A DNA stretch of 52,920 nt from Lachnospiraceae bacterium (GCA_030825115.1 JAPJQL010000027.1:1-52920), one strand, 5' to 3'; shown: positions 34,871 through 43,364, counted from the first letter of the stretch. A program made the numbers and translations. The notes: generated by a model not told the origin, from the letters alone.

Positions 34871-34937
34871 TCGAGTTCTGCACAAAAACATGCGTCACCG
34901 CCCCTACCAGCTTTCCGTCCTGAATGATCGGGGACCC
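34857..34937 (-). pseudogene. Internal fragment of spoIVB (diverged direct repeat)
   Basis: 81 bp that match 39010-39090, inside the 3' part of intact spoIVB, with 8 differences. On the minus strand it encodes SGSPIIQDGKLVGAVTHVFVQNSTRGYG, the catalytic-Ser region. Homology stops exactly at both ends, and the spoIVB C-terminus is missing. No complete gene is possible. Confidence 0.85.
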
Positions 34938-34978
34938 GCTCACAACGAGTGAGTCAAGTCAAGTAAGGAACAACCTTT

Positions 34979-35961
34979 TTATAGTTCATCATTAAAAATA
35001 TAATAACTCCCCCTCAATTTTCCCTTTTCAACTAATAGTCCAGCAATGACCAAACTATTTAATACTTTTAAAGCACGTGAATCTTTCACCTGCAATAAAA
35101 TTTGAACATCTTTATTTGTTATCCGTCCTGTTTTCTCCACAAAATTGAGGATTTTATTTTGTGCATCACTTAAATTATCCGTACTTTTCCGTACTTTTCC
35201 GTACTCTTTCCGTACTTTTCCGTACTCTTTCCCTCTCTTGTTTTATCCTGAAAACGATACAGATTAATACGAAAATTTCCGCCCACCTCTAATAATTCAG
35301 GTTCTTTAAGTCCTTCTTCTTTACATCGCCTGATGATTCTTGGAATTCCGCTTCCCCAGTGCTCCATAATATTCATATACGTAAACGCATACACCAATGC
35401 ATGATTTCCAGGTATAGAAATACCTTCCTTAATCAGATCATCCGTCTGGTCGTTACGGTTCGTGTCTATATTATCGTTAATTGCAATAAAACGAATCCCC
35501 TGTAGAGGGAAAAATTTCTGGATATATTTACCGGCATCTATATAGTCCCTGCCGAATCTGGATAGATCCTTGACAATAATGCAGTCCGCCTCTCCCTGTT
35601 CAATCGCTTCCATCATTTTAACAAAACCAGGACGGTCAAAATTCGTCCCTGTGTAGCCATCATCTTCGTATTCACGGACAAGCACAATATCATCCTGCTT
35701 GGAAATATAGTCACGAATTAATTTTTTTTAATTTACAATACTATTACTCTTTAAGCCATTTCCGTCTGTCTTTCTTTCTTTTATCAGACGTTCCAGCCTA
35801 TCCCTGTCCTCTTTCGATAAACGGGTATAAGAAAAAGCCTTTGAGTATGATTTTATAGCAGCCATTACAAACCTTCTGTCTTCTATTTCTGATATGCACA
35901 GGAAATCTGTTTTCAGTTGCTTACTTTCAGCTATATGGCTGTATTCATTGACCATTTTCAC
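34979..35961 (-). pseudogene. Broken serine recombinase fused to a COG2865 regulator tail
   Basis: The likely start is the ATG at 35865 (MAAIKSYSKAFSYTRLSKED; catalytic Ser in YTRLS). An in-frame TAA at 35728-35730 replaces the Gln expected in VN(Q)KKL. Reading resumes to the resolvase motif IIVKDLSRFGRDY. Near 35430 the sequence switches in frame to the C-terminal part of a COG2865 ATPase/regulator (MNIMEHWGSGIPRIIRRC). A tandem STEKYGK repeat follows, where a frameshift leads to TAA, but in another frame a winged helix continues to 34979 (ending ...YYIFNDEL). The zinc-ribbon half of the recombinase is missing. Confidence 0.85.
35179..35228 (-). repeat. Imperfect tandem repeat encoding STEKYGK
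   Basis: Repeated CGTACTTTTCCGTACTCTTTC-type units (21 bp or a shortened 10 bp) encode the linker before the winged helix of the COG2865 remnant. One shortened unit shifts the frame. Confidence 0.75.
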
Positions 35962-36020
35962 TATACCATTCTGGCTCTTTGCAAGTCAATGGCATTTCCC
36001 GCAATCCAAAATTCCCCTGT

Positions 36021-36180
36021 TCAACCCAGGCTGTATATATATGCCCGAAGCTGTTCTTCCAATGTAGTATCTGTTTTACATTTTCCCTTCTTTATCTAAA
36101 GACGGATCGATTTTCACGGAATTTATGCTTTTTAACGCATTCCGATCCACAGAGCGGATATCTAAATTTTTATCAGTCAT
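36021..36180 (-). pseudogene. Truncated DUF6870-type element ORF
   Basis: From ATG 36180 the protein runs DIRSVDRNALKSINSVKIDPSLDKEGKM and then stops. A +1 frame continues as KTDTTLEEQLRAYIYSLG to TGA at 36021. The beginning and end resemble small DUF6870-type proteins of Lachnospiraceae integrative elements; the middle, including the expected Cys-rich part, is deleted. Identification is from memory of the family pattern, so moderately sure. Confidence 0.5.
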
Positions 36181-36823
36181 CTCATCACCTTCCTCTTAAG
36201 TATCAGCCAACTATGGGATTTTTGTACATAAGCTGACAGCCCATATCGGAAAGCTGCCAACTGCTTTCTCCAAAGCAAATCTTATCATGCCGTATTTTCC
36301 CGCCCCGGCACCCGGAGTTGCCCTGCCTGCCCGCAAAGCAGCTTGAACCAAACCGGACTTTCCGTACCGGCTTCGTCCCCCCTCATTCGGTGAGCGGCAG
36401 TCCCCACAAGTTTCCAACAGGTTTTATCATCGCACGGTTCATGCGGCCGTCATGAGCCATCAGGTTCCTGCCGGAACCTATTTTGATTTGATATTTCTCG
36501 CAGCATTTCAGCTTTGGCGTATCTCTCGTATGCTCGAAACCTGTCTGCGTTGTAGGGCAACTGGTTATTTGATTGTCAATGTGCGACTGGCATTTATGCC
36601 TTTCATTAAATAAATAGGATTATTTTAGAAGAATTTAGAATTGAGTGAAATAAAAATGAGACTAAATTGATGAAACTTTGCATTTCAAGGTACCCTGCAC
36701 TCAAAGACGAGGCCAAGGAAACGGATCGAATCCGCAGGAATGGTTATTAAACGCAACTGGCGACGGAATAGGTTTAATCTATCCCGCCGCCTTGCTTTAC
36801 ACCTTTTATATAGGAAATTTTAT
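36181..36823. other. Non-coding stretch of mobile-element origin, with hairpins
   Basis: No convincing gene. On the minus strand a 25-codon ORF (36460-36383, MAHDGRMNRAMIKPVGNLWG...) follows a weak AGGA. A perfect 7-bp hairpin AGGTTCC-TGCC-GGAACCT lies at 36462-36479, and a 13-bp near-perfect hairpin at 36759-36791. The GC-rich block 36290-36420 contrasts with AT-rich surroundings. It could be a control or transfer-origin region of a decayed conjugative element; that is inference. Confidence 0.45.
36759..36791 (+). terminator. Terminator-like hairpin
   Basis: GGCGACGGAATAG/CTATCCCGCCGCC pair over 13 bp with two G-T wobbles and a 7-base loop. The plus strand continues TTGCTTT, a weak T tract. 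It lies just past the stop of the minus-strand 69-residue gene. Confidence 0.4.
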
Positions 36824-37033
36824 TTATTCCTTTAGAAGCTCGTTGTAAATTTCAAGGATATCCGCATTCCCTGCCACTTTTTCCCCTTCTTGAAAAATAA
36901 GCCTCATTCCCACTTTTAGTGAATGAGGGTAACATTCCAGCGAAATAAATGTGATAGTTCCTTCTGCTGTTTCCCCATTTTTCAATGTATCTGTATTGAA
37001 ATATTCGTGAACGCCAGTGACTTTATGTTCCAC
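36824..37033 (-). CDS. Small EF-Tu-domain-like protein
   Basis: A 69-residue protein starting with GTG behind GAGGAG. GTITFISLECYPHSLKVGMRLIFQEGEKVAG resembles the third beta-barrel of elongation factor Tu (compare MRFTFREGGRTVGAG), as in small stand-alone proteins in Firmicutes. No GTPase domain is present and function is unknown. It follows the GNAT gene by 26 bp, so the two are probably co-transcribed. The region is visibly more AT-rich than the flanking chromosome, in keeping with transfer. Confidence 0.65.
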   Translation of the reverse strand: MEHKVTGVHEYFNTDTLKNGETAEGTITFISLECYPHSLKVGMRLIFQEGEKVAGNADILEIYNELLKE

Positions 37034-37059
37034 TTAACTCCTCGATAAACTAGAATTTG

Positions 37060-37524
37060 TTATTCTGGCAATTCCATTTCATCATTCATTTTTACAAATC
37101 CGTATTTTTCATATAATGGTCGCCCCATATCAGTTGCTTCTAATGAGATAGCTGTAATACCTCTGTTTTTAGTATCTGTAATCAGCATATCTAATGTTTT
37201 ATTAGCAATACCCTTTCTTCTGTACTTAGGATTAGTATACATATTCATAATATAAGCCTTATTTCCACTTGGATTGTGGTAAGTCGGCATTACTTGAAAA
37301 AAGCTAACACCGCCAGCCCCAACAAAACAACTCCCATCAAAAATTAAATATGCAATATGAGAACCGTTACAAAGTGCCTTTCGGTAGTAGTTATAGGATT
37401 CTCTTTCCACTTCGCTCATATCAGTATCATCAGAGAGTTGATTAGCCGCTCTTAATACTTCTATTCTTGTTTCTGTTAATATGTCTATATCTTCAAGCGT
37501 TGCTCTTTTATATGTTAAGTTCAT
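37060..37524 (-). CDS. GNAT-family N-acetyltransferase
   Basis: A 154-residue acetyl-CoA-dependent acetyltransferase. The fold motifs are present: NLTYKRATLEDIDIL at the N-terminus, the acetyl-CoA loop YTNPKYRRKGIANKTLDMLI (about 96-115; RRKGIA is the pyrophosphate-binding signature) and the C-terminal PLYEKYGFVKMNDEM. The substrate is not apparent. AT-rich and paired with the EF-Tu-like gene, inside the scarred region between the spoIVB copies, so it may be cargo of a former mobile element. Confidence 0.9.
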   Translation of the reverse strand: MNLTYKRATLEDIDILTETRIEVLRAANQLSDDTDMSEVERESYNYYRKALCNGSHIAYLIFDGSCFVGAGGVSFFQVMPTYHNPSGNKAYIMNMYTNPKYRRKGIANKTLDMLITDTKNRGITAISLEATDMGRPLYEKYGFVKMNDEMELPE

Positions 37525-37660
37525 ACCCTATTCGCCTCCAAATTCCGATTTGTCGGGATTCAATTTTTACAAATTAGAATAATTTATTTTACTTTTTCCA
37601 CTTGATAAAACTCCAAATCACCCAAAGTCCCTTTTCTATCTTAACTTCTTCTCCTTGCTT

Positions 37661-38701
37661 TTATTTCACAAAAGCAAAGGAGTCCACTGTAGCTTGCAGC
37701 AAAGGCAACATGCCTTCCTCCATCTCCATCGTATAATCCAAATGCAAGATCCAAATCTGATCGTCCTGCTCAAGCACATAATAAATTACTCTATGATTGC
37801 TCTCTGCCGATATACCAAACAGTTTCGTGGCCGCCAGACCATCGGCTCCCAGCTTCACTTCCGTCACCTCCGGTGTCTCCGCAAGACCACTCTTTAGATT
37901 CTCCAGGGTATCCGCCTTGTTCTGATTGCCAAGTTCAATGAAGAGAGCAGCGGCGTCCCTGTCATCTTTCATACAAATGGATGCCCTCTTCTTATCCTCA
38001 TTTTTGAAAGCAAAACGCTCCGCATCATAATTCAGGGAGAACCCCATCTCACAGTAACTTCGGGTCATCTCCACGTCTTGCTCTTCCCCTTCCACCTTCA
38101 CAGTGGCGGAAATGGTGATTTCTTGTGGTCCATAAAAACCCAACAGTTCATCATAAATGGCATGACCGCTCTCCACAGTATTCCCTTCTGCCGTCAGTTT
38201 TATCTTTGCACAGTTGGGATGTGCAGTCAAAAAAGTATTTACCATGCTTCCAATGAGGATATTCTCTCCCGCTGTTCCTTTGGAAGCTACTTCCTCTGCA
38301 AAAGCTGCATTGAAATCCAGCACCAGACACTTTTCGCCGTCGATGGTCTCCTCCTTAGCGGAGTTCAGTACTTCCTTTCCGGTAAATACCCCTGCTTCAG
38401 TAAGCTGCTTCATGACTTCCTCATCAGTGATAGCCTTAACCAAAACGGATTTAGTCAGGATGAATTCCGCATTCTGATCTCCATAGAACACCTTCATCTG
38501 GCTTTCATCTACGACAGCCACCGTGGTCTCCTGGGTCTCCTCCTCACTTTCACCTACGACAGCCAATGTGGTTTCTTTCATGATCTCCTTACTTCCACAG
38601 CCCACCATGGTCAGTGTCATAACCAAGGCCAACATCATGGCAACTTTTTTCTTCTCGTTCCGCTTTTCCTTCTTACTCCCTTTCTGATCCTGCTTCTTCA
38701 T
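37661..38701 (-). CDS. GerMN-domain lipoprotein
   Basis: A 346-residue lipoprotein. A long basic N-region (MKKQDQKGSKKEKRNEKKK) is followed by a hydrophobic core and lipobox TMVGC. Next is a duplicated ETTLAVVGES/ETTVAVVDES linker, then a GerMN domain (DFNAAFAEEV... MVNTFLTAHPNCAKIKLTAEG). A C-terminal domain ends in TVDSFAFVK. GerMN proteins take part in spore germination or sporulation assembly, but the exact role here is open. The ATG at 38701 follows AAGGAGG; an upstream ATG at 38734 would place that site inside the gene. Located next to spoIVB but with a terminator between. Confidence 0.75.
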   Translation of the reverse strand: MKKQDQKGSKKEKRNEKKKVAMMLALVMTLTMVGCGSKEIMKETTLAVVGESEEETQETTVAVVDESQMKVFYGDQNAEFILTKSVLVKAITDEEVMKQLTEAGVFTGKEVLNSAKEETIDGEKCLVLDFNAAFAEEVASKGTAGENILIGSMVNTFLTAHPNCAKIKLTAEGNTVESGHAIYDELLGFYGPQEITISATVKVEGEEQDVEMTRSYCEMGFSLNYDAERFAFKNEDKKRASICMKDDRDAAALFIELGNQNKADTLENLKSGLAETPEVTEVKLGADGLAATKLFGISAESNHRVIYYVLEQDDQIWILHLDYTMEMEEGMLPLLQATVDSFAFVK

Positions 38702-38917
38702 GTTTTCACTCTTATCCTCCTTTTTGCAGCGCATAGTTTCCGCTGGCTATGCGTCTCTTTTCGGATACCTCCCAGAAATTCCCTTCCACTGCTGAATCCA
38801 TAGACGGATTCTGTTACTTGCAGTATATCTGGTTTTCCTGGAAAAGTATACTAACAGATTCCCGTTTTTACATTTAAAGCAATATTTTCCTGTTACTGTT
38901 CAGAGGCAATGTCAGCC

Positions 38918-38960
38918 AAAAGACTGCTCATACAAGCAAGCTTGCATCGCAGTCTTTTTT
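38918..38960. terminator. Bidirectional terminator behind spoIVB
   Basis: AAAAGACTGC/GCAGTCTTTT arms with an inner GCAAGCTTGC palindrome, A-rich before and T-rich after on either strand. It lies 20 bp past the spoIVB stop. Confidence 0.75.
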
Positions 38961-38979
38961 ACTCCTGTCCTGCCCGGAC

Positions 38980-40260
38980 TCAATGATCGAGCATATTCTC
39001 AATAAATATCCCATACCCCTTCGTCGAGTCCTGCACAAATACATGCGTCACCGCCCCCACCAGCTTTCCGTCCTGTATTATCGGGCTCCCCGACATCCCC
39101 TGCACAATCCCCCCAGTCAGCTTCAACAGTTCCTCATCCACCACCTGAATCACCAGCCCCTTGTTCTGGTGGATTGGATTGTAATCCACCCGCTGAATCT
39201 CAATTTCGTAATCCTTCAGTTCTCCTGAGACGCTGCTGCGGATCCAGGCCTGGCCCTTTTTCACATCCTGCCGGTATCCAATTTCCATTGGCTCCCCGGA
39301 AATTGATTTCTGCAGCCTCTCATCGGCATGGCCAAAGATTCCGACATCCGTATTGGCGTCTATCGTGCCCAGCTTCGATCCGGGACCATAATAGATCACG
39401 CCTGCCATGACCCCCGGATTTCCTGCGCTTCCCTTTTCGATGCCGAGAATCTCCGTATCATATAAAGCTCCCTCCGATATCTCCACGACCTTCCCCGTAT
39501 CGCTGTCACTGATACCATGACCCAGCGCCCCAAAATTTCCATTAGAATCCATGTAGGTCATCGTGCCGATTCCCTGGGTATCATCCCGTACCCAGGCGCC
39601 CAGTTTATAGCTTCCGTCGTCGCTTTTGACCGGATTCATCCGCACTTCCATCGATTCCCCGCCGCGGCGGATGGAAAGCAGCGCCTCACTGCCTCCAATC
39701 CTGTTTAAGTTGGTGATCAGGGCTTCTTTATCTTTCAGGGGCTGTCCGTTGATTGCTTCGATATAGTCTCCGCTCTGCAATACCCCGAATGCCGGCTCCG
39801 ACTCCTGCCCGTCTGCCCCGGTGATACGTCCCGTACCGATGACCATGACTCCCTGGGATTTTAAGTATATCCCGACCGGAACGCCGCAGGGAACTGCATA
39901 GCGTGTCTCCACCACGTCCACCTGGATTTCTTTAAACTGGATCTTTCCAAACAGCTTCAGCCCCAGCCGGTAGCTTCCCTCATTTTTCGCATACAGAGAA
40001 AACGGCTCCGCCGCCTTCATCCTGATTTCCTGCGCCGGGATGTTGGATTGGTTTCCCAGCACCACTTCCTCGCTCTCACTTCGGATCGTCATATCAAACG
40101 GGAGCTGAAAAAGAAATTCCTCCTTCTCATCTGCAACCACGCTCAGTTTATCCGGAATACTGTGGTCCAGCTCATACCATGTAAAGCCGATGGTAAACAC
40201 CAGACTGACCCAGAATACCCAGGTCATATATCGTTTCAGTTTCTGTTTTCCTGTCATCAC
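38980..40260 (-). CDS. spoIVB: SpoIVB peptidase
   Basis: Mother-cell signalling protease of sporulation: made in the forespore, secreted to the space between membranes, it cuts SpoIVFA to activate pro-sigma-K processing. The 426-residue protein has an N-terminal membrane anchor, a PDZ domain (about 120-210), and the S55 catalytic pair His in GALGHGISD and Ser in GMSGSP, followed by an intact C-terminus. It lies after recN as usual. The expected next gene spo0A is absent, and a copy of its 3' part lies at 34857-34937. Confidence 0.95.
   Translation of the reverse strand: MMTGKQKLKRYMTWVFWVSLVFTIGFTWYELDHSIPDKLSVVADEKEEFLFQLPFDMTIRSESEEVVLGNQSNIPAQEIRMKAAEPFSLYAKNEGSYRLGLKLFGKIQFKEIQVDVVETRYAVPCGVPVGIYLKSQGVMVIGTGRITGADGQESEPAFGVLQSGDYIEAINGQPLKDKEALITNLNRIGGSEALLSIRRGGESMEVRMNPVKSDDGSYKLGAWVRDDTQGIGTMTYMDSNGNFGALGHGISDSDTGKVVEISEGALYDTEILGIEKGSAGNPGVMAGVIYYGPGSKLGTIDANTDVGIFGHADERLQKSISGEPMEIGYRQDVKKGQAWIRSSVSGELKDYEIEIQRVDYNPIHQNKGLVIQVVDEELLKLTGGIVQGMSGSPIIQDGKLVGAVTHVFVQDSTKGYGIFIENMLDH
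39010..39090 (-). repeat. Direct repeat partner of 34857-34937 within spoIVB
   Basis: This 81-bp part of spoIVB (SGSP...GYG) is about 90% identical to the fragment 4.15 kb away, in the same orientation. Confidence 0.85.
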
Positions 40261-40302
40261 ACATACCTCCTCTGATATATTTGCCCAAAATCAGCCATAA
40301 TA

Positions 40303-40325
40303 AAAAGGAGCTTTATCAGCTCCCT
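40303..40325 (-). terminator. Terminator of recN
   Basis: GGAGCT/AGCTCC hairpin with a 5-base loop, followed on the minus strand by TTTTTATT, between recN and spoIVB. It separates constitutive repair genes from the sporulation gene. Confidence 0.7.
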
Positions 40326-40375
40326 CTTAGTATGTGGAAAAACAGTTAAACCAACCTGTTATTTTTTAGTTGTCA

Positions 40376-42031
40376 TTATTTTGTGCGGTCTGCCAGTTCC
40401 TTCATCTCCCTCGCATTCTTAAGCACCGCATCGGTAATCACCGCGCCGCCCAGCAGCCTGGCAAGCTCTGCGACCATCTGTTCCTTGTTCAGCGCATGGA
40501 TCTGTGTCGTCGTCCTTCCTCCGTCTGCGGATTTTGCAATCTCAAAATGAAGGTCCGCCATCGCCGCAATCTGCGGGAGATGGGTGATGCAGATAACCTG
40601 ATGACTTTTTGCGATGATTGAAAGTTTCTCAGATACTTTCTGCGCCGTCCTGCCGCTGATTCCTGTATCGATCTCGTCAAAAATCAAAGTGGGGATATCA
40701 TCGCTGTCCGCCAAAACCGTCTTGATCGCAAGCATGATCCTGGACAATTCTCCCCCGGACGCCACCATGCCAAGGGAACGCATCGGCTCACCTGGATTTG
40801 TGGAGATGACAAATTCTGCTTCATCAAATCCATTTGCCGTATAATGTCCAAGCTTCCGAAACTCCATAGAAAAGGATACGTCAAGGAAATTCAGGTCGAT
40901 CAGTCCCGCCCGAATCTGCTCTGTCAGCTTTTTTGCCGCTTTTTGCCGCTCTGCGGAAAGGGTCGCGCACAACTCCTCCAACCGCCTGGTGACAGCATCC
41001 AGTTCCCGCTCCGTCTCCTGGCGGAATTCGTCAAAATGCTCCAGCTGCTCTAAACGGGCACATTTTTCCTCGTAGGACGCCTGGATCTTTTCGATGGTAT
41101 TTCCGTATTTTGCCTGCATATTGTGAATCAGGTCCAGACGCTCCTCCATCCGGGCCAACTCCGCTTCATCAAACGTCAGCTCATCCAGATAGGAAGTGAT
41201 CTCGTGGTGGATGTCGCTGATGATCGCTTCCACATCATAGAGCTGGTCGCGGATACCGCTCAGGCGTTCATCAAAAGCTGCCGCCTCATTTACCTGCTGG
41301 AGCGCCCGTCCGATCCCGTCGGTATCTACCGCCTCATAGGCAGCAGACAGCCCCGCTATGATCTTCCTGCCGTTTACAAAGATCCGGTACTGTTCTGTCA
41401 GTATCTCCTCTTCGCCCTCTTTCAATGCGGCATTTTCAATTTCTTCGATTTCAAATTGAAGGAAATCCGCCTCTCTCCTTCTGCTCTCTGCATCCAAAGA
41501 CGCTTCTTTCAGCGCAGCCTGCAATTTCTGATATGTATGGCAGGTTTCTGCAACCTCTTTTTTCAATTCTCCGATTTGGGATTTTCCATACGTATCCAGG
41601 ATCTCCAGATGTTTGGACGGATATAGCAGAGACTGATGCTCGTGCTGGCCATGAATATCGATGAGCAGTCCCGTAACCGCCTTTAACCTGCCTGCCGTCA
41701 CAGTCTCATCGTTAATCTTGCTGATGCTGCGCGAGGGCATGATCTTCCGGGAGATAATGAGCACCCCATCCCCGTCCGGCTCCACGTCAAGCGCTTTCAG
41801 TTCCCGCCGTTTTTCTTCTTCCACCTGAAAAATCAGTTCCACATAAGCGTACTCCGCCCCGCTGCGGATGATGTCCTTTGCCGCCTTCTGTCCAAGCGCC
41901 AGATTGACAGAGCCGATGATGATGGACTTACCCGCGCCGGTCTCTCCTGTCAGGATGTTCAGCCCTTCGCCAAATTCCACATCGGCCTGTTCAATCAATG
42001 CCAGATTTCTTACATGCAATTCTAAGAGCAT
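40376..42031 (-). CDS. recN: DNA repair protein RecN
   Basis: SMC-like ATPase for double-strand break repair. The 551-residue protein has Walker A GETGAGKSIII near residues 28-38, central coiled coils, the ABC signature LGMVASGGELSRIMLA, Walker B TLIFDEIDTGISG and a His switch ICITHLPQIAA. Length fits the family. It is downstream of argR with 11 bp between, the usual clostridial order. Confidence 0.96.
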   Translation of the reverse strand: MLLELHVRNLALIEQADVEFGEGLNILTGETGAGKSIIIGSVNLALGQKAAKDIIRSGAEYAYVELIFQVEEEKRRELKALDVEPDGDGVLIISRKIMPSRSISKINDETVTAGRLKAVTGLLIDIHGQHEHQSLLYPSKHLEILDTYGKSQIGELKKEVAETCHTYQKLQAALKEASLDAESRRREADFLQFEIEEIENAALKEGEEEILTEQYRIFVNGRKIIAGLSAAYEAVDTDGIGRALQQVNEAAAFDERLSGIRDQLYDVEAIISDIHHEITSYLDELTFDEAELARMEERLDLIHNMQAKYGNTIEKIQASYEEKCARLEQLEHFDEFRQETERELDAVTRRLEELCATLSAERQKAAKKLTEQIRAGLIDLNFLDVSFSMEFRKLGHYTANGFDEAEFVISTNPGEPMRSLGMVASGGELSRIMLAIKTVLADSDDIPTLIFDEIDTGISGRTAQKVSEKLSIIAKSHQVICITHLPQIAAMADLHFEIAKSADGGRTTTQIHALNKEQMVAELARLLGGAVITDAVLKNAREMKELADRTK

Positions 42032-42042
42032 ACGTTCCTCCT

Positions 42043-42492
42043 CTATTCGACCATCAGCTTTTTCAGCTTATCCATCACAAGAATCGTATCATCCGCGCTG
42101 CGTACCGCGCACATGATGGTGTCATCCCCAGCGATGCAGCCTACAATCTCATGGAAATGGATCGCATCCAGCGCCGCCGCCACAGCCATCGCCATGCCGG
42201 AGACGGTCTTGATGACCAGGATATTCTGAGCCATATCCATAGACAAAAAACCGTCCCGCAGGATACGGATATATTTATCGCTGAAATTCCCCTGGCTGTG
42301 CATGACAACGTAACGCTGTCTCCCATTCTCCCCCTGCACCTTCGTCAGCTTCAGTTCCCGGATATCACGGGACACCGTCGCCTGTGTCACCCGAAAGCCT
42401 GCCCGGTTCAGATGCTCCGCCAGCTCCTCCTGTGTCTCTATCTCGTATTTCCCTATCAGTTCCACGATTTTGCTGTGACGCTCCAGTTTCAT
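42043..42492 (-). CDS. argR: Arginine repressor ArgR
   Basis: A 149-residue regulator: N-terminal winged HTH (RHSKIVELIGKYEIETQEELAEHLNRAGFRVTQATVSRDI) and C-terminal hexamerisation/arginine-binding domain with the GTIAGDDTI-like block (VGCIAGDDTIMCAV). Controls arginine metabolism genes elsewhere. Placed between nadK and recN as in most clostridia. Confidence 0.95.
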   Translation of the reverse strand: MKLERHSKIVELIGKYEIETQEELAEHLNRAGFRVTQATVSRDIRELKLTKVQGENGRQRYVVMHSQGNFSDKYIRILRDGFLSMDMAQNILVIKTVSGMAMAVAAALDAIHFHEIVGCIAGDDTIMCAVRSADDTILVMDKLKKLMVE

Positions 42493-42509
42493 CTGCCTTC
42501 TCCTCCTCG

Positions 42510-43364
42510 TTATACACGGGTCATCTTGTTGCGTAAATTATCTAAAAATGAGACATTTTTCAGCTTGATCAGATTGGTGTAACTCTCAGACCGGACAATC
42601 TCCAGGGATTCCCCGCAGGAAATATCCACCACCCGGTCGCCGTCAAATACCGCCATCTGCTTCTGGAAGGCATTCTTCGTCACCTGCAGCCTTACCTTGT
42701 CATGGGCCGACACCACAATGCTTCTCGCATTGAGAGAGTGGGAACAGATTGGGGTTAAAACCATCAGCTCCGCTCCCGGTGTCACGATTGGCCCTCCCGC
42801 AGAAAGGTTGTACGCGGTAGAGCCGGTAGGCGTGGATACGATCATGCCGTCCGCCGTATATTCGTTGAGGAATTCATCATTTACGTAAACTTCTATTTTT
42901 AAGACCTGCATCACGTCCTTTCTGGTCAGGACAATATCGTTGAGGGCGATGCCGCGGTATTCCTTTTCCCCGCCCATGATCCTTCCATCCACCATCATCC
43001 GCCGTTCCAGCCGGTAGCTGTCTGCCAGCAGCGCATCCAGCATCGGGGCGATCGCCTCGCCTCTGGATAGCTGTGTCAGATACCCCAGCGTCCCCATATT
43101 GATGCCGAGAAGGGGAAGCTGGCGTCCCACCAGGTCCCGCGCCGCCTGGATCAGGGTGCCGTCTCCTCCCAGCGTGATGACGCACTGGGTCTTCTGAGGG
43201 ATCCGCTCCACATCGGTGTAACCATATCCGGCCCCCTCGCGCCGCCTGCGCTGCGGGCTGCCCTCGCAGGATGCCCCCCTGCTGTGCAGATACTCTGTAA
43301 TCTGCTCTGCCACCGCCTTCGCTCCCTCTTTGGACGGATTTGCTATCAGATAGAAATGTTCCAT
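42510..43364 (-). CDS. nadK: NAD kinase
   Basis: Phosphorylates NAD to NADP in the cytosol. The 284-residue protein has the GGDGT motif (about 66-70), NMGTLGYLT, and the Gly-rich SPTGSTAYNLSAGGPI-type region (STPTGSTAYNLSAGGPIV). Cluster position between tlyA and argR agrees. Confidence 0.95.
   Translation of the reverse strand: MEHFYLIANPSKEGAKAVAEQITEYLHSRGASCEGSPQRRRREGAGYGYTDVERIPQKTQCVITLGGDGTLIQAARDLVGRQLPLLGINMGTLGYLTQLSRGEAIAPMLDALLADSYRLERRMMVDGRIMGGEKEYRGIALNDIVLTRKDVMQVLKIEVYVNDEFLNEYTADGMIVSTPTGSTAYNLSAGGPIVTPGAELMVLTPICSHSLNARSIVVSAHDKVRLQVTKNAFQKQMAVFDGDRVVDISCGESLEIVRSESYTNLIKLKNVSFLDNLRNKMTRV

Noticed and set aside
34722..34943. Possible 73-residue gene starting MSGSPIIQDG
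   Set aside because: Begins inside a copied piece of spoIVB with GTG and no ribosome-binding site, then reads into unrelated sequence; treated as a fragment.
36211..36417. A 68-codon minus-strand ORF (METCGDCRSPNEGGRSRYGK...)
   Set aside because: No ribosome-binding site, low-complexity translation, within a structured non-coding block; probably not translated.
34857..39090. Attachment-site repeats made by the serine recombinase in the same region
   Set aside because: Serine integrases share only a few core bases between attL and attR, whereas these copies are 81 bp and diverged; a link to that enzyme cannot be supported.
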